A DNA stretch of 64,000 bases from Paenochrobactrum pullorum (GTDB lineage Bacteria > Pseudomonadota > Alphaproteobacteria > Rhizobiales > Rhizobiaceae): contig NZ_JBHEEH010000001.1 of assembly GCF_041929845.1 (NCBI RefSeq), positions 992,001 to 1,056,000 of the forward strand. Reading direction: 5' to 3'. The notes under the pieces were generated by a model. The model had not been told where the DNA came from. It saw only the letters and a program-made list of their open reading frames with translations, and made no database searches. Positions 18,068 through 27,412 of the stretch are shown here, piece after piece. Within the stretch, counting starts at the first letter, position 1. The number at the start of each line of letters is the position of its first letter. Made by a program: the position numbers and the translations under genes.

Positions 18068-18279
18068 AACGACCTCCTACATTCGCTCCGGATGCGCCTG
18101 ATGCTGGTTACTTATGATGCCAAGTAACAATGCGCCTTTTGCTTATGTGATCGTAGCCGCTCGTTCCACGATAAAATGAGCCTCTGCTTGAATAGAATCG
18201 ATTAAATGGCGCAAATGCCGCAAGAAATAAGCCGCGAGACCAGTGTAATTTAAAAAAACACCAGTATTCGCGGCCCAGC

Positions 18280-18310
18280 ATCAAGGGAATCGCCAAGCGA
18301 TTCCCTTGAT
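18280..18310 (-). terminator. Hairpin after betB
   Basis: A perfect 13-bp stem, ATCAAGGGAATCG (18280-18292) and CGATTCCCTTGAT (18298-18310), with a 5-base loop, 3 bases after the betB stop. The T-run on the minus strand is about 20 bases further, so termination may be partial. Confidence 0.65.
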
Positions 18311-18313
18311 AAT

Positions 18314-19777
18314 TTAATATGGGCTGTCGACATCACCGGCTTCGACATAGACAGTTTTGATCTGGCTGTAATGCTCAAGCGCCGCCAGACCGTTTTCACG
18401 GCCGATACCGGAGTTTTTATAGCCGCCAAACGGCACTTCAACCGGTGTCAGATTATAGGCATTGATCCAGCAGGTACCGGCTTTCAATTTGCCGATCACA
18501 CGGTGGCCGCGCGCCAGATTTTGGGTGAAAACACCAGCAGCCAAACCAAATTCTGAAGCATTGGCGCGGGTAATCACATCTTCTTCATCTTCAAAAGACA
18601 AAATGCTCATGACAGGACCAAAAATTTCTTCCTGCGCGATGGTCATATTGTCTTGCACATCAGTGAAGATGGTTGGCTGAATGAAAAATCCATTTTCAAA
18701 ACCGGTGACGTTGGCCACATCGCCACCATGCACGAGTTTTGCGCCTTCTGCTCTGCCTTGTTCAATGAAAGACAAAACACGGTCTAATTGCGCGCGGCTG
18801 ACAAGCGGCCCCATCTGGGTTGTTTCATCCAATGGATCACCGATTTTGATTTTGCTAGTGCGTTCAATCAGACGGCTGACAAATTTGTCATGGATATTTT
18901 TATGAACAAAAACGCGGGTGCCGTTGGAGCAAACTTGTCCGGTGGAATAGAAATTGCCGAGCATCGCGCCGCCAATGGCGTTTTCAATGTCGGCATCATC
19001 AAAGACGATGAGCGGAGATTTGCCGCCCAGTTCCATCGTTGCATGTTTGAGATGGGCACCTGCCTGCGCCATAATCTTGCGGCCTGTCGGCACCGAGCCG
19101 GTGAGCGACACTTTTGCGGTTGTAGGATGCTCAATCAGTGCAGCTCCCACATCACCAAAACCTTGCACCACATTGAAAAGACCGGCTGGCAAACCAGCTT
19201 CATGGTAAATTTCTGCCAGTGCCAAAGCAGTCAGTGGTGTGTTTTCGGATGGTTTGAAAATGAAAGCATTACCCATGGCAAGCGCTGGGGCGGATTTCCA
19301 TGTGGCAATCTGGATCGGGTAATTCCATGCGCCGATACCAACACAAACGCCCAAGGCTTCACGTTTTGTGTAAGCAAATGAACCACCCAAATCTACAAAG
19401 TCGCCGTTGAAAGTAGCAACCGCACCACCTAAAAACTCTAATGCATCAGCGGCAGAGGCCGCATCTGCCACCAGCGTTTCCTGAATTGCTTTACCGGTAT
19501 TGAGCGTTTCAAGCCTTGATAGTTCTTCGTTTTTCTCACGCAATAATTGCGCAGCGCGTATTAAAATGCGGCCACGTTCAACCGGCTTTTTTGCCGCCCA
19601 TTCAATTTGTGCTATCGCCGCACTTTGTAATGCTTGTTCAATAATAGCAGGCGTGGCGCTATGCAGCTTGGCAATCACTTCGCCTGTTGCCGGATAGACG
19701 ACATTCAATTCGCGCCCGTCACGATCTTCTACGAATTGACCGCCAATGAAATGGGAGGCTTTAGGTTGGGTTTTCAT
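18314..19777 (-). CDS. betB: Betaine aldehyde dehydrogenase
   Basis: A 487-residue NAD(P)-dependent dehydrogenase that converts betaine aldehyde to glycine betaine. Visible motifs: GAWNYPIQIATWKSAPALAMGN, the base glutamate in MELGGKS and the catalytic cysteine in STGQVCSNGTRVFV; the WINAYNLTPVEVPFGGYKNSG segment is typical of BetB. It is the last gene of betI-betA-betB. The ATG at 19777 (sequence MKTQPKASHFIGG) has an AGGAG site 8 bases upstream; the frame is open further but the extra 19 residues do not match the family. Confidence 0.93.
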   Translation of the reverse strand: MKTQPKASHFIGGQFVEDRDGRELNVVYPATGEVIAKLHSATPAIIEQALQSAAIAQIEWAAKKPVERGRILIRAAQLLREKNEELSRLETLNTGKAIQETLVADAASAADALEFLGGAVATFNGDFVDLGGSFAYTKREALGVCVGIGAWNYPIQIATWKSAPALAMGNAFIFKPSENTPLTALALAEIYHEAGLPAGLFNVVQGFGDVGAALIEHPTTAKVSLTGSVPTGRKIMAQAGAHLKHATMELGGKSPLIVFDDADIENAIGGAMLGNFYSTGQVCSNGTRVFVHKNIHDKFVSRLIERTSKIKIGDPLDETTQMGPLVSRAQLDRVLSFIEQGRAEGAKLVHGGDVANVTGFENGFFIQPTIFTDVQDNMTIAQEEIFGPVMSILSFEDEEDVITRANASEFGLAAGVFTQNLARGHRVIGKLKAGTCWINAYNLTPVEVPFGGYKNSGIGRENGLAALEHYSQIKTVYVEAGDVDSPY

Positions 19778-19797
19778 CAAAGAAACTCCTGGTAAAA

Positions 19798-21462
19798 TTA
19801 ACGGTCTGAAACTTGCCAGCGTGGATTGATCCACGGCTGTTTGTTGGAGCGTGGCAGCATATCGCGTCCCAAAATATGATCCGCGGCTTTTTCACCGGTC
19901 ATGATCGAAGGGGCATTGAGATTACCATTGGTGATACGTGGAAAAATTGACGAATCCGCGACACGTAAGTTTTCAACGCCAATGACACGGCAGTGAGGGT
20001 CAACCACTGCCATTGGATCATCAACTGCACCCATTTTACAAGTACCGCATGGATGGAAAGCGCTTTCGGCATGGTCGCGGATGAAATCATCCAGTTCATC
20101 ATCCGTTTGCACATGTTTGCCCGGTTGAATTTCCTCGCCACGATATGGATCAAAAGCGTGCTGGCCAAAAATTTCACGGGTGAGGCGGATGCAATGGCGG
20201 AAATCTGCCCAGTCATCGGGATGCGACATATAATTAAACTGAATTTTTGGCTTGTCGCGCGGGTCACTTGAGCGAAGCGTAACGCTTCCACGTGATTTGG
20301 AGCGCATCGGCCCGACATGCGCCTGAAAGCCGTGGCCTTCGGCTGCAGCTTTGCCGTCATAGCGGATCGCTGCCGGAAGAAAATGATATTGAATATCAGG
20401 ATAGTCTATACCGGCTTTCGAGCGCAAAAAGGCAGCACTTTCAAAATGGTTGCTGGCACCATCACCGGATTTGAAAAGCAACCATTGAGCGCCGATCATG
20501 GCTTTTGAAAACAAATTAAGCTTGGAGTGAAGCGTAATCGGTTGCCTGCAAGATTGCTGGATATAAAGCTCCATATGGTCTTGTAGATTTTGACCGACAC
20601 CTTGCCGATCAGCAACAACCGGAATGTTGAACTCGGCCAAATGCTCAGCCGGACCGATACCGGAAAGCATCAGCAGCTTGGGTGAGTTGATGGAAGATGC
20701 AGCAATAATCACTTCGCGTCTGGCGCGGATGGTGCGGACTGAATTGCCGTTTTCGATCTCGACGCCAGTGGCGCGTTGATTCTCAATGACAACTTTATGG
20801 GCCAAGCCTTTGACCAAGGTGACGTTTTTACGTTTCAACGCTGGTTTCAAATAAGCATTGGCGGCAGACCAGCGCCGACCCTGATGGATGGTTTGTTCCA
20901 TCTGGCCGAAACCTTCTTGCTTCTCGCCATTATAATCATCTGTCAGTTCAAAGCCCGCTTGATGGCCTGCTTGAATAAAGGCTTGATAAAGCGGATTGCG
21001 GCTTTTCCCGCGCTGCACATGAAGGGGGCCTTTTTTGCCCCGCCAACCATCTTTATCATTAAAGGCAACTTGTTCCATCTTTTGGAAATAGGGCAGCACA
21101 TCGGCATAAGACCAACCTTGTGCACCACTTGTCCCCCAATGGTCAAAATCACGAGCATGGCCGCGCACATAAACCATTCCGTTGATGGAAGAGGAGCCAC
21201 CGATCACTTTGCCGCGTGGGGTGACGAGCTGCCGTCCGTTTAAATAGGGCTCCGGCTCGGTGGAAAAGCGCCAGTCATAGGTCGCCATATTCATCGGAAA
21301 AGAAAGGGCAGCAGGCATCTGGATGAGAGGGCCGAAATCAGCGCCACCCGCCTCAATAATAATCACACTATGTTTGCCGTCTTCAGACAAGCGGTAAGCC
21401 AATGCGGAACCTGAGGAACCAGAGCCGATAATGACGAAATCTGCTTCTAAATTTGCGGACAT
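19798..21462 (-). CDS. betA: Choline dehydrogenase
   Basis: A 554-residue FAD-dependent GMC oxidoreductase that oxidises choline to betaine aldehyde, associated with the membrane. The FAD motif GSGSSGSALAYRL is at about residues 14-26; TPRGKVIGGSSSINGMVYVRG, SSINSPKLLMLSGIGP and the C-terminal HPCGTCKMG and NGNLNAPSIM segments follow, including the catalytic histidine region. The start MSANLEADF at 21462 is preferred to a TTG 12 bases upstream; it begins 6 bases after the betI stop. Confidence 0.95.
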   Translation of the reverse strand: MSANLEADFVIIGSGSSGSALAYRLSEDGKHSVIIIEAGGADFGPLIQMPAALSFPMNMATYDWRFSTEPEPYLNGRQLVTPRGKVIGGSSSINGMVYVRGHARDFDHWGTSGAQGWSYADVLPYFQKMEQVAFNDKDGWRGKKGPLHVQRGKSRNPLYQAFIQAGHQAGFELTDDYNGEKQEGFGQMEQTIHQGRRWSAANAYLKPALKRKNVTLVKGLAHKVVIENQRATGVEIENGNSVRTIRARREVIIAASSINSPKLLMLSGIGPAEHLAEFNIPVVADRQGVGQNLQDHMELYIQQSCRQPITLHSKLNLFSKAMIGAQWLLFKSGDGASNHFESAAFLRSKAGIDYPDIQYHFLPAAIRYDGKAAAEGHGFQAHVGPMRSKSRGSVTLRSSDPRDKPKIQFNYMSHPDDWADFRHCIRLTREIFGQHAFDPYRGEEIQPGKHVQTDDELDDFIRDHAESAFHPCGTCKMGAVDDPMAVVDPHCRVIGVENLRVADSSIFPRITNGNLNAPSIMTGEKAADHILGRDMLPRSNKQPWINPRWQVSDR

Positions 21463-21467
21463 AAAAT

Positions 21468-22070
21468 TTAACAACCTGTTGTTTTAACCAAAAGCTGGCT
21501 GCTGATGTAATCTTCAACCAGCATGGTTGCAGTTGTCGCTCTTTCTGCATCGGATTTGTTGGTACCAAGGGCATGACGGATATAAAGGCCGTCGATCAGA
21601 GCACCAGCGCCTTTAGCGATGTGGTGCGCTTGGTCACGCGATGTCAGAGCGGTTAAATCATGCATCAGATTGGAGTGCAGACGGCTTGCATAAATATTCA
21701 GCAGCCGTCGCATATCGTCTGAGCGCTGTGCATGAACGTAAAATGTCAGCCATGCCGCAATCGTGCTGGGGCTGAACTGGGATGGTGAAAAATTCACCTC
21801 GATAATTGCTGATAAGCGCGAACGCGGGCTGTCGGCTTGGCGCAAGCCATTGGCGCTTAATATATGCAATTCGCGCAGCAAATGGCGCATAGTCTCAAGG
21901 ATCAGATGTTCTTTACTGCCGAAATAATGGTGCGCCAGCGCCGATGATACACCTGCTTGTTTTGCAATTTGCGCAACGGTTACATCAAGCGAGCCGCGTT
22001 CGCCGATCGTGCGGATAGCAGCACTGATCAGATCGCTTTTGCGTTGTTGTTCCATTCCGATTTTAGGCAT
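21468..22070 (-). CDS. betI: BetI, TetR-family choline-responsive repressor
   Basis: A 200-residue repressor of the bet genes. The N-terminal helix-turn-helix is seen in VTVAQIAKQAGVSSALAHHYFGSKEHL, and MPKIGME at the start is the typical BetI N-terminus, which fixes the start at 22070 with AGGA upstream; a longer frame to 22178 is not supported. It probably releases its operator (22114-22133) when choline is present, so it controls its own gene together with betA and betB. Confidence 0.92.
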   Translation of the reverse strand: MPKIGMEQQRKSDLISAAIRTIGERGSLDVTVAQIAKQAGVSSALAHHYFGSKEHLILETMRHLLRELHILSANGLRQADSPRSRLSAIIEVNFSPSQFSPSTIAAWLTFYVHAQRSDDMRRLLNIYASRLHSNLMHDLTALTSRDQAHHIAKGAGALIDGLYIRHALGTNKSDAERATTATMLVEDYISSQLLVKTTGC

Positions 22071-22113
22071 CATATTTCCTGTCATCAAAACCTTACTTAA
22101 AGCTAATATAGTT

Positions 22114-22133
22114 TTGATTGACTGATCAATCAA
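22114..22133. promoter_or_regulatory. BetI-type operator palindrome
   Basis: TTGATTGACTGATCAATCAA is a perfect 8-bp inverted repeat with a 4-base centre, 43 bases upstream of betI. The TTGATTGA half-site is the kind known for BetI. It lies where it would block the bet promoter. Confidence 0.75.
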
Positions 22134-22258
22134 TAAAAAATCCAAGCGCATTTTATGGCGCACAACTCCGTCTCCCATAATCTAAGAGGTGCTTTTTGTT
22201 TTATTTAAGCGTATGAGCGGCATAAGATTTTTTGCAGTTACAGGAGTGAGATCAGGCT

Positions 22259-23281
22259 ATGGTAAGCAATCCGGTTCTGGTTGAAGTGACACGGGGCAAT
22301 ATTGTTGAAAGCCGACATCGTGGTGCCATGTCGATATTTGATGGCGATGGCCGTCAGGTGTTTTCGATTGGTGATGTCGAGCGTCTGACTTTTCCGCGTT
22401 CGGCGATTAAGTCCATTCAGGCGTTGCCGCTGGTGGAATCGGGCGCAGCCGATGCTTTCGGCTTTGAAAATGCCGATCTGGCAATGGCATGTGCCTCGCA
22501 TTCCGGCGAACCGGAACATGTGGCACGTGCTGAATTGATGCTGAAAAAGGCTGGTCTTGATGCATCAGCATTGGAGTGTGGCAGTCATTGGCCAAGCCAG
22601 CAGCCGGTGCTGATTGAGTTGGCAAAATCCGGCAAAGAGCCAACCGCTTTACACAATAACTGCTCCGGCAAACATGCGGGCTTTTTGGCCACTTGCATGC
22701 ATTGCGGCATGCAAACCAAGGGCTATGTGGCGCAAGGGTCTGAAATTCAAAATGCTGTGCGCGATGTGATGCAGTCCGTCACCGGTGCGAAACACAGCCT
22801 TGATCATTGTGGCACGGATGGTTGTTCGATCCCGACTTACGCCATTCCTTTGTCTGATCTGGCGCATGGCTTTGCTAAAATGGCAACAGGCAACGGGCTT
22901 GAACCGCAGCGCGCTAAGGCTGCGAAACGCTTAGTAGATGCCTGTATGGCCGAGCCATTTTATGTGGCGGGCAGTAAACGTGCTTGCACCGAATTGATGC
23001 AACTGGCACCGGGACGTATTTTTGTCAAAACTGGTGCGGAAGCTGTATTCTGTGGTGCTGTGCCAGAGCTCGGCATTGGCTTCACACTGAAATGCGATGA
23101 TGGCGGCACACGTGCATCGGAAGCAATGGTAATTTCGCTGCTGTCACGTTTGTTTGCCAAAGATCAGGACTTATCTGAAAAGCTTTCTGCAATGGCAAAC
23201 AAGGAACTGAAAAACTGGAATGGTATTTCTTTGGGTTATGTACGACCGACTGAACTGATCAGTGCTGCAAATATCATTTAA
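22259..23281 (+). CDS. Class 3 (ReAV-type) L-asparaginase
   Basis: A 340-residue protein of the rhizobial thermolabile-type asparaginase family, which releases ammonia and aspartate from asparagine and is unrelated to the E. coli enzymes. All residues described for the Rhizobium etli enzyme ReAV are at the same positions: S48 and K51 in PRSAIKS, C135 and K138 in NNCSGKH, and C189 in GTDGCSIP. It is therefore probably active and zinc-binding. The ATG has AGGAG upstream. It is divergent from betI. Confidence 0.9.
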   Translation: MVSNPVLVEVTRGNIVESRHRGAMSIFDGDGRQVFSIGDVERLTFPRSAIKSIQALPLVESGAADAFGFENADLAMACASHSGEPEHVARAELMLKKAGLDASALECGSHWPSQQPVLIELAKSGKEPTALHNNCSGKHAGFLATCMHCGMQTKGYVAQGSEIQNAVRDVMQSVTGAKHSLDHCGTDGCSIPTYAIPLSDLAHGFAKMATGNGLEPQRAKAAKRLVDACMAEPFYVAGSKRACTELMQLAPGRIFVKTGAEAVFCGAVPELGIGFTLKCDDGGTRASEAMVISLLSRLFAKDQDLSEKLSAMANKELKNWNGISLGYVRPTELISAANII

Positions 23282-23288
23282 TAAAAAT

Positions 23289-23324
23289 ATCAGAGCGGGT
23301 TTATAGCAAGCCCGCTCTGATTTT
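23289..23324. terminator. Bidirectional terminator
   Basis: A perfect 11-bp stem, ATCAGAGCGGG (23289-23299) and CCCGCTCTGAT (23311-23321), flanked by A- and T-runs, between the convergent asparaginase and corA genes. Confidence 0.85.
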
Positions 23325-23329
23325 ATGGC

Positions 23330-24322
23330 TTACAGCCAGCCTTTACGGCGGAAAAAATAAAGCGGGATGAGCGCGGAAGCGACCATAAAGCCCAAGGCCA
23401 TCGGATAGCCCCAAGGTGAATTCAATTCAGGCATGAAGCTGAAATTCATCCCGTAAATGGATGCAACCAGTGTTGGCGGCATGAAGCCGACAGCCGCGAC
23501 CGAGAAAATCTTGATAATCGCATTTTGCTCAATCGAAATCAGGCCGACAATGGTGTCGAGCAGGAAAGTCACTTTGTTGGACAGGAAGTCCACATAATTG
23601 GTTAGTGATTGCACGTCGCGTTCCAGCGATTTGATTTGCGCACGGCTGTCTTTTTTGCCTGTCGTGTCGGACAGATTAGCGGTCAGATAAACCAGCAGGC
23701 GGCCAAGCCCTGCCAAGCTTTCACGCACGCGCGACAGAAACGATCCTTGCGCTCCGATTTGGGTCAGAATATGCCGGAAATCAGCAGTGGACATAGGGCG
23801 CACATCACTTGGGCGACGATAGATAGAGTGTGAAGCGGCATCAATCTTGCCGGACACACTTTCCAAAATATCGGCCAAACGGTTGGTGGTCGCTTCCAGA
23901 ATGCCAAGCATGACAGCATGGCCGTTGGCTTTTGCGGTAATCAGTCCATTGGCTGGCTTCATCGCACGAGAAAGATAAGTGTTGATGGATTTGGGATCGG
24001 AATAGCGCACCGTAATCAGTATTTTCTGATGGATGATAAAGGTGACGGGTGCCAGTTCGCGGTGATCCTGATTGACGGTATGCAAAATCGGCGCTGTCAG
24101 ATATTGCGCGCCGTTTTCTGTGTAGAAGCGGTTGGATTCCTCAATTTCGGCCATATCAGCATGGGTTGGGATGGAAATGCCGGTCAGGTGTTCGACGATT
24201 TTATCTTCATTGACGCCTGGGGAAATGAGATCAATCCAGATGATATTATCCGGAAGACGTTCACCATTGGCCAGTTCACAATTTTCCAGATGATCGCCAA
24301 CCAGTGTGTAAAATTTAATCAT
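23330..24322 (-). CDS. corA: CorA-type magnesium/cobalt channel
   Basis: A 330-residue pentameric inner-membrane channel for divalent cations. It has a large cytoplasmic N-terminal domain, a long helix, and two C-terminal membrane helices with the selectivity motif YGMNF between them (about residue 293). The basic tail (FFRRKGWL) is typical. The start MIKFYTLVGDHLE at 24322 follows AGGA and fits the family; an upstream extension to 24379 is not supported. Confidence 0.93.
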   Translation of the reverse strand: MIKFYTLVGDHLENCELANGERLPDNIIWIDLISPGVNEDKIVEHLTGISIPTHADMAEIEESNRFYTENGAQYLTAPILHTVNQDHRELAPVTFIIHQKILITVRYSDPKSINTYLSRAMKPANGLITAKANGHAVMLGILEATTNRLADILESVSGKIDAASHSIYRRPSDVRPMSTADFRHILTQIGAQGSFLSRVRESLAGLGRLLVYLTANLSDTTGKKDSRAQIKSLERDVQSLTNYVDFLSNKVTFLLDTIVGLISIEQNAIIKIFSVAAVGFMPPTLVASIYGMNFSFMPELNSPWGYPMALGFMVASALIPLYFFRRKGWL

Positions 24323-24515
24323 AAAGCGTCCTGAATGAATCATTTCGTAAATGCTGCAATTATTCCAGTGCATGCACAATAATGCCAGTTTAAATGCCTG
24401 TGCCTTAGCTTTGAAACACTAAAAGTTCAAAAGCAGTATTCATATCGTGAAGCTGTTAGTCTTATCTTTATTATTTATGATTCTCTGCGGCATTTTTTTC
24501 AAAAAGGCACTCACC

Positions 24516-25730
24516 ATGTTGCATCGGCAGCAATCAGTAACCAGCATAGCCGTTAAAAAAACAGCTCGTATTTTGCTTGGGCTTAGTCTTGTACTGATTG
24601 CTTTTAATCTGCGGCCGGTTTTTTCCAGTTTTTCTGCTCTCTTGCCTGAAATTGTTGCCACAACGGGCATGTCGACTTTTACTGCCGGATTGCTCACCAC
24701 ATTACCGGTTTTATGTTTGGGCGTTTTTGCACCGCTTGCCCCTAGATTGGCGCAGCAAATCGGTGTGGAGAAAACATTGTTTCTGGTGATGTTTTTTCTG
24801 TTCATTGCCACCTTGATGCGCGGGCTTGGAACCTTGCCGTTTCTATTCATGGGCAGTGCATTGGCTGGTGCCTGTATTGCGGTGGGCAATGTTCTTCTGC
24901 CCGGTGTGGTCAAACGTGATTTTCCCGATCAGGCCGCCATCATGACAGGGCTTTATACAATGGCTTTGTGCGGCGGGGCAGCAGCTGCTGCTGGTATGAC
25001 TGTGCCGGTTAAAAATCTGCTCAATGGTTCATGGCAGTGGGCACTGGCTTTCTGGGGACTGCCGGCCTTGTTGGTCTTGTTGATCTGGTTGCCGCAATCT
25101 TTTCGAAATAATCATCATAGTCGCGGTAGTCATATACGGGTGACAGGGCTGTGGCGGGATAAATTGGCATGGCAGGTCACCTTCTTCATGGGATTGCAAT
25201 CGGCATTGGCTTACATCGTGTTTGGCTGGATGTCTCCGATCTTGCGTGAACGCGGCTTGAGCGGTGAAGCGGCAGGACTGATTGTTTCAATTTCCATTAT
25301 GGCGCAAGTGGTGGCTTGTTTACTCATTCCCTCACTTGCGATGCGGTTTAAAACGCAAAGCCTACTCAATGTTTTGCTCTATGTTTGTGCTGTCGCCGGT
25401 TTGTTGGGGCTGCTTTATGCGCCTTTGTCCGGCGCTTGGGGATGGGCGGTCATTCAAGGTATTGGACAAGGTGGTTTAATCGCAGCTGCAATGATTATGA
25501 TTGTGCTTCGTTCAAAAGATGCGCTCATTGCTGCGCATCTTTCCGGCATGGCACAATGTGTCGGATATTCAATGGCAGCATTCGGCCCATTGCTGATGGG
25601 GATGATCCATTCACTCACTGGTAGTTTCATTTGGAGCGGCGTATTGTTGATGGCAATCGGTATTGGTGGGGCTTATGCCGGGTGGGGCGCTGGCAGGGCT
25701 TTGCAGGTTAATGTTCGTGTTGAAGCTTGA
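24516..25730 (+). CDS. CynX/NimT-family MFS transporter
   Basis: A 404-residue major facilitator protein with about 12 membrane helices. The motif LIAFNLRPVFSSFSALLPEI near the N-terminus is characteristic of the CynX/NimT (YeaN) group of small-molecule carriers, some linked to cyanate or nitroimidazole export. The substrate is unknown. I chose the ATG at 24516 after AAGG; a GTG at 24447 would add 23 hydrophobic residues and lacks a ribosome site. It diverges from corA. Confidence 0.82.
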   Translation: MLHRQQSVTSIAVKKTARILLGLSLVLIAFNLRPVFSSFSALLPEIVATTGMSTFTAGLLTTLPVLCLGVFAPLAPRLAQQIGVEKTLFLVMFFLFIATLMRGLGTLPFLFMGSALAGACIAVGNVLLPGVVKRDFPDQAAIMTGLYTMALCGGAAAAAGMTVPVKNLLNGSWQWALAFWGLPALLVLLIWLPQSFRNNHHSRGSHIRVTGLWRDKLAWQVTFFMGLQSALAYIVFGWMSPILRERGLSGEAAGLIVSISIMAQVVACLLIPSLAMRFKTQSLLNVLLYVCAVAGLLGLLYAPLSGAWGWAVIQGIGQGGLIAAAMIMIVLRSKDALIAAHLSGMAQCVGYSMAAFGPLLMGMIHSLTGSFIWSGVLLMAIGIGGAYAGWGAGRALQVNVRVEA

Positions 25731-25838
25731 GTGTTGCTGATTATTTTTATCGCGCGCCTTAAGGCATATGCAAAGCGTTGAAGAAAATCCACGAACCCGA
25801 TAGACTTGTGCGCATAAGATTAAAGGAGCCGACAGCCT

Positions 25839-27347
25839 ATGACTGGCGATAATGCGATTTTTTTAGGCGCTAGCCGTAAACCGGATGATTCATACCAGCA
25901 GGCAGAAGTGCTTGCGCTTAAATATGGTAATCGTCATGGTATCGTGACCGGTGCGACAGGTACGGGCAAGACGGTTAGTCTGCAGGTGCTTGCAGAAGGT
26001 TTTTCCGCGGCAGGTGTGCCGGTTTTTTGTGCCGATATTAAAGGCGATCTTTCCGGTATTGCTGCGGTTGGTCAGGCCAAAGAAGGCTTAACCAAACGTG
26101 CGCAAGAAGTGCATCTTGATCCTTATGAGTTGAGGGCTTCGCCAGTTATTTTCTGGGATATATTTGGCGAGCAGGGGCATCCGATCCGTGCCACTATTGC
26201 CGAAATGGGACCATTACTGCTGTCACGTCTGATGAACTTAACCGACGCACAGGAAGGTGTTTTGAATATTGCCTTCCGTTTGTCCGATGAGGAAGGCTTG
26301 TTGCTGCTTGATTTGAAAGACCTGCAAGCATTGCTCGCGCACATGGTCACGCGTTCGGAAGAACTGAGCGCACGTTATGGCAATGTCAATAAAGCTTCTG
26401 TCGGGGCTATCCAGCGCTCGCTTTTAGTGCTGGAACAGCAGGGTGGCACCAAATTTTTTGGTGAACCGGCGCTCCGTATTGCAGACATTATGCGCACCAA
26501 CACAGATGGTCGCGGTGTGGTCAGTGTTTTGGCTGCAGATAAACTGATGAACAATCCGCGTCTTTATTCCACATTTTTGCTCTGGTTGATGTCCGAGCTG
26601 TTCGAGCAATTGCCGGAAGTGGGTGATCCGGAAAAGCCGCGTTTAGTGTTTTTCTTTGATGAAGCGCATCTGCTGTTTAATGAAGCTCCAAAAGCATTGC
26701 TGACCCGCATCGAGCAGGTAGTTCGCCTTATCCGCTCCAAAGGTGTCGGCATTTATTTTGTGTCGCAGAACCCGCTTGATGTGCCGGAATCGGTGCTGGC
26801 GCAATTGGGTAATCGTGTGCAGCATTCTTTGCGCGCTTATACACCGCGTGAAACTGCAGCCGTCAAAACCGCAGCCGATACATTCCGTCCTAATCCGGAT
26901 TTCCAGACCTTTGAAGCCATCACCAATCTTTCAACCGGTGAGGCTCTGGTTTCAACCTTGCAGGAAAAAGGCATTCCTTCGATGGTGCAGCGCACATTGA
27001 TGCGACCGCCTTCATCGCGTATTGGGCCGTTGACACCGGAAGAACGAGCGCAGATTATTGCGGTAAGCCCTGTGGCTGGCCAATATGATCAAGCGATTGA
27101 CCGTGAATCTGCCTTTGAAATTTTGCAAAAGAAGGTAGTGGAAATCGCTCAGGCGCAGGAAAAGTCAAAACCTGAGCCGGAAAGTGGTGGCATCTGGGGT
27201 GATCTGGTCGGTACAGCTCTTGGCACCAAGAAGACGAGTGGTCGTCAAACGGTTGCAGAAACTGCGATGAAATCGGTTGTACGTTCTGTTGGCTCATCGC
27301 TTGGCAACGCACTGGTGCGGGGCATTTTGCGCAATTTTAAACGCTGA
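25839..27347 (+). CDS. HerA/YjgR-like ATPase (DUF853)
   Basis: A 502-residue P-loop ATPase of the HerA-like helicase group. Walker A is GATGTGKT (about residues 39-46), Walker B LVFFFDEAHLL (about 269-279), and the IYFVSQNP motif matches sensor 1. A low-complexity linker (AQEKSKPEPESGG) precedes a glycine-rich tail. The related YjgR has no firmly known role. The ribosome site AAAGGAGCC is good. The gene ends at a shared terminator with the L,D-transpeptidase gene. Confidence 0.88.
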   Translation: MTGDNAIFLGASRKPDDSYQQAEVLALKYGNRHGIVTGATGTGKTVSLQVLAEGFSAAGVPVFCADIKGDLSGIAAVGQAKEGLTKRAQEVHLDPYELRASPVIFWDIFGEQGHPIRATIAEMGPLLLSRLMNLTDAQEGVLNIAFRLSDEEGLLLLDLKDLQALLAHMVTRSEELSARYGNVNKASVGAIQRSLLVLEQQGGTKFFGEPALRIADIMRTNTDGRGVVSVLAADKLMNNPRLYSTFLLWLMSELFEQLPEVGDPEKPRLVFFFDEAHLLFNEAPKALLTRIEQVVRLIRSKGVGIYFVSQNPLDVPESVLAQLGNRVQHSLRAYTPRETAAVKTAADTFRPNPDFQTFEAITNLSTGEALVSTLQEKGIPSMVQRTLMRPPSSRIGPLTPEERAQIIAVSPVAGQYDQAIDRESAFEILQKKVVEIAQAQEKSKPEPESGGIWGDLVGTALGTKKTSGRQTVAETAMKSVVRSVGSSLGNALVRGILRNFKR

Positions 27348-27370
27348 TGGTTTTGCTTTTTTAATAAATG

Positions 27371-27410
27371 AAAACACCCGAGACCGGTTTCCCGTCTCGG
27401 GTGTTTTTTA
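27371..27410. terminator. Bidirectional terminator
   Basis: A 14-bp perfect stem, AAAACACCCGAGAC (27371-27384) and GTCTCGGGTGTTTT (27394-27407), with a T-run, between two convergent genes. Confidence 0.92.
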
Positions 27411-27412
27411 TA

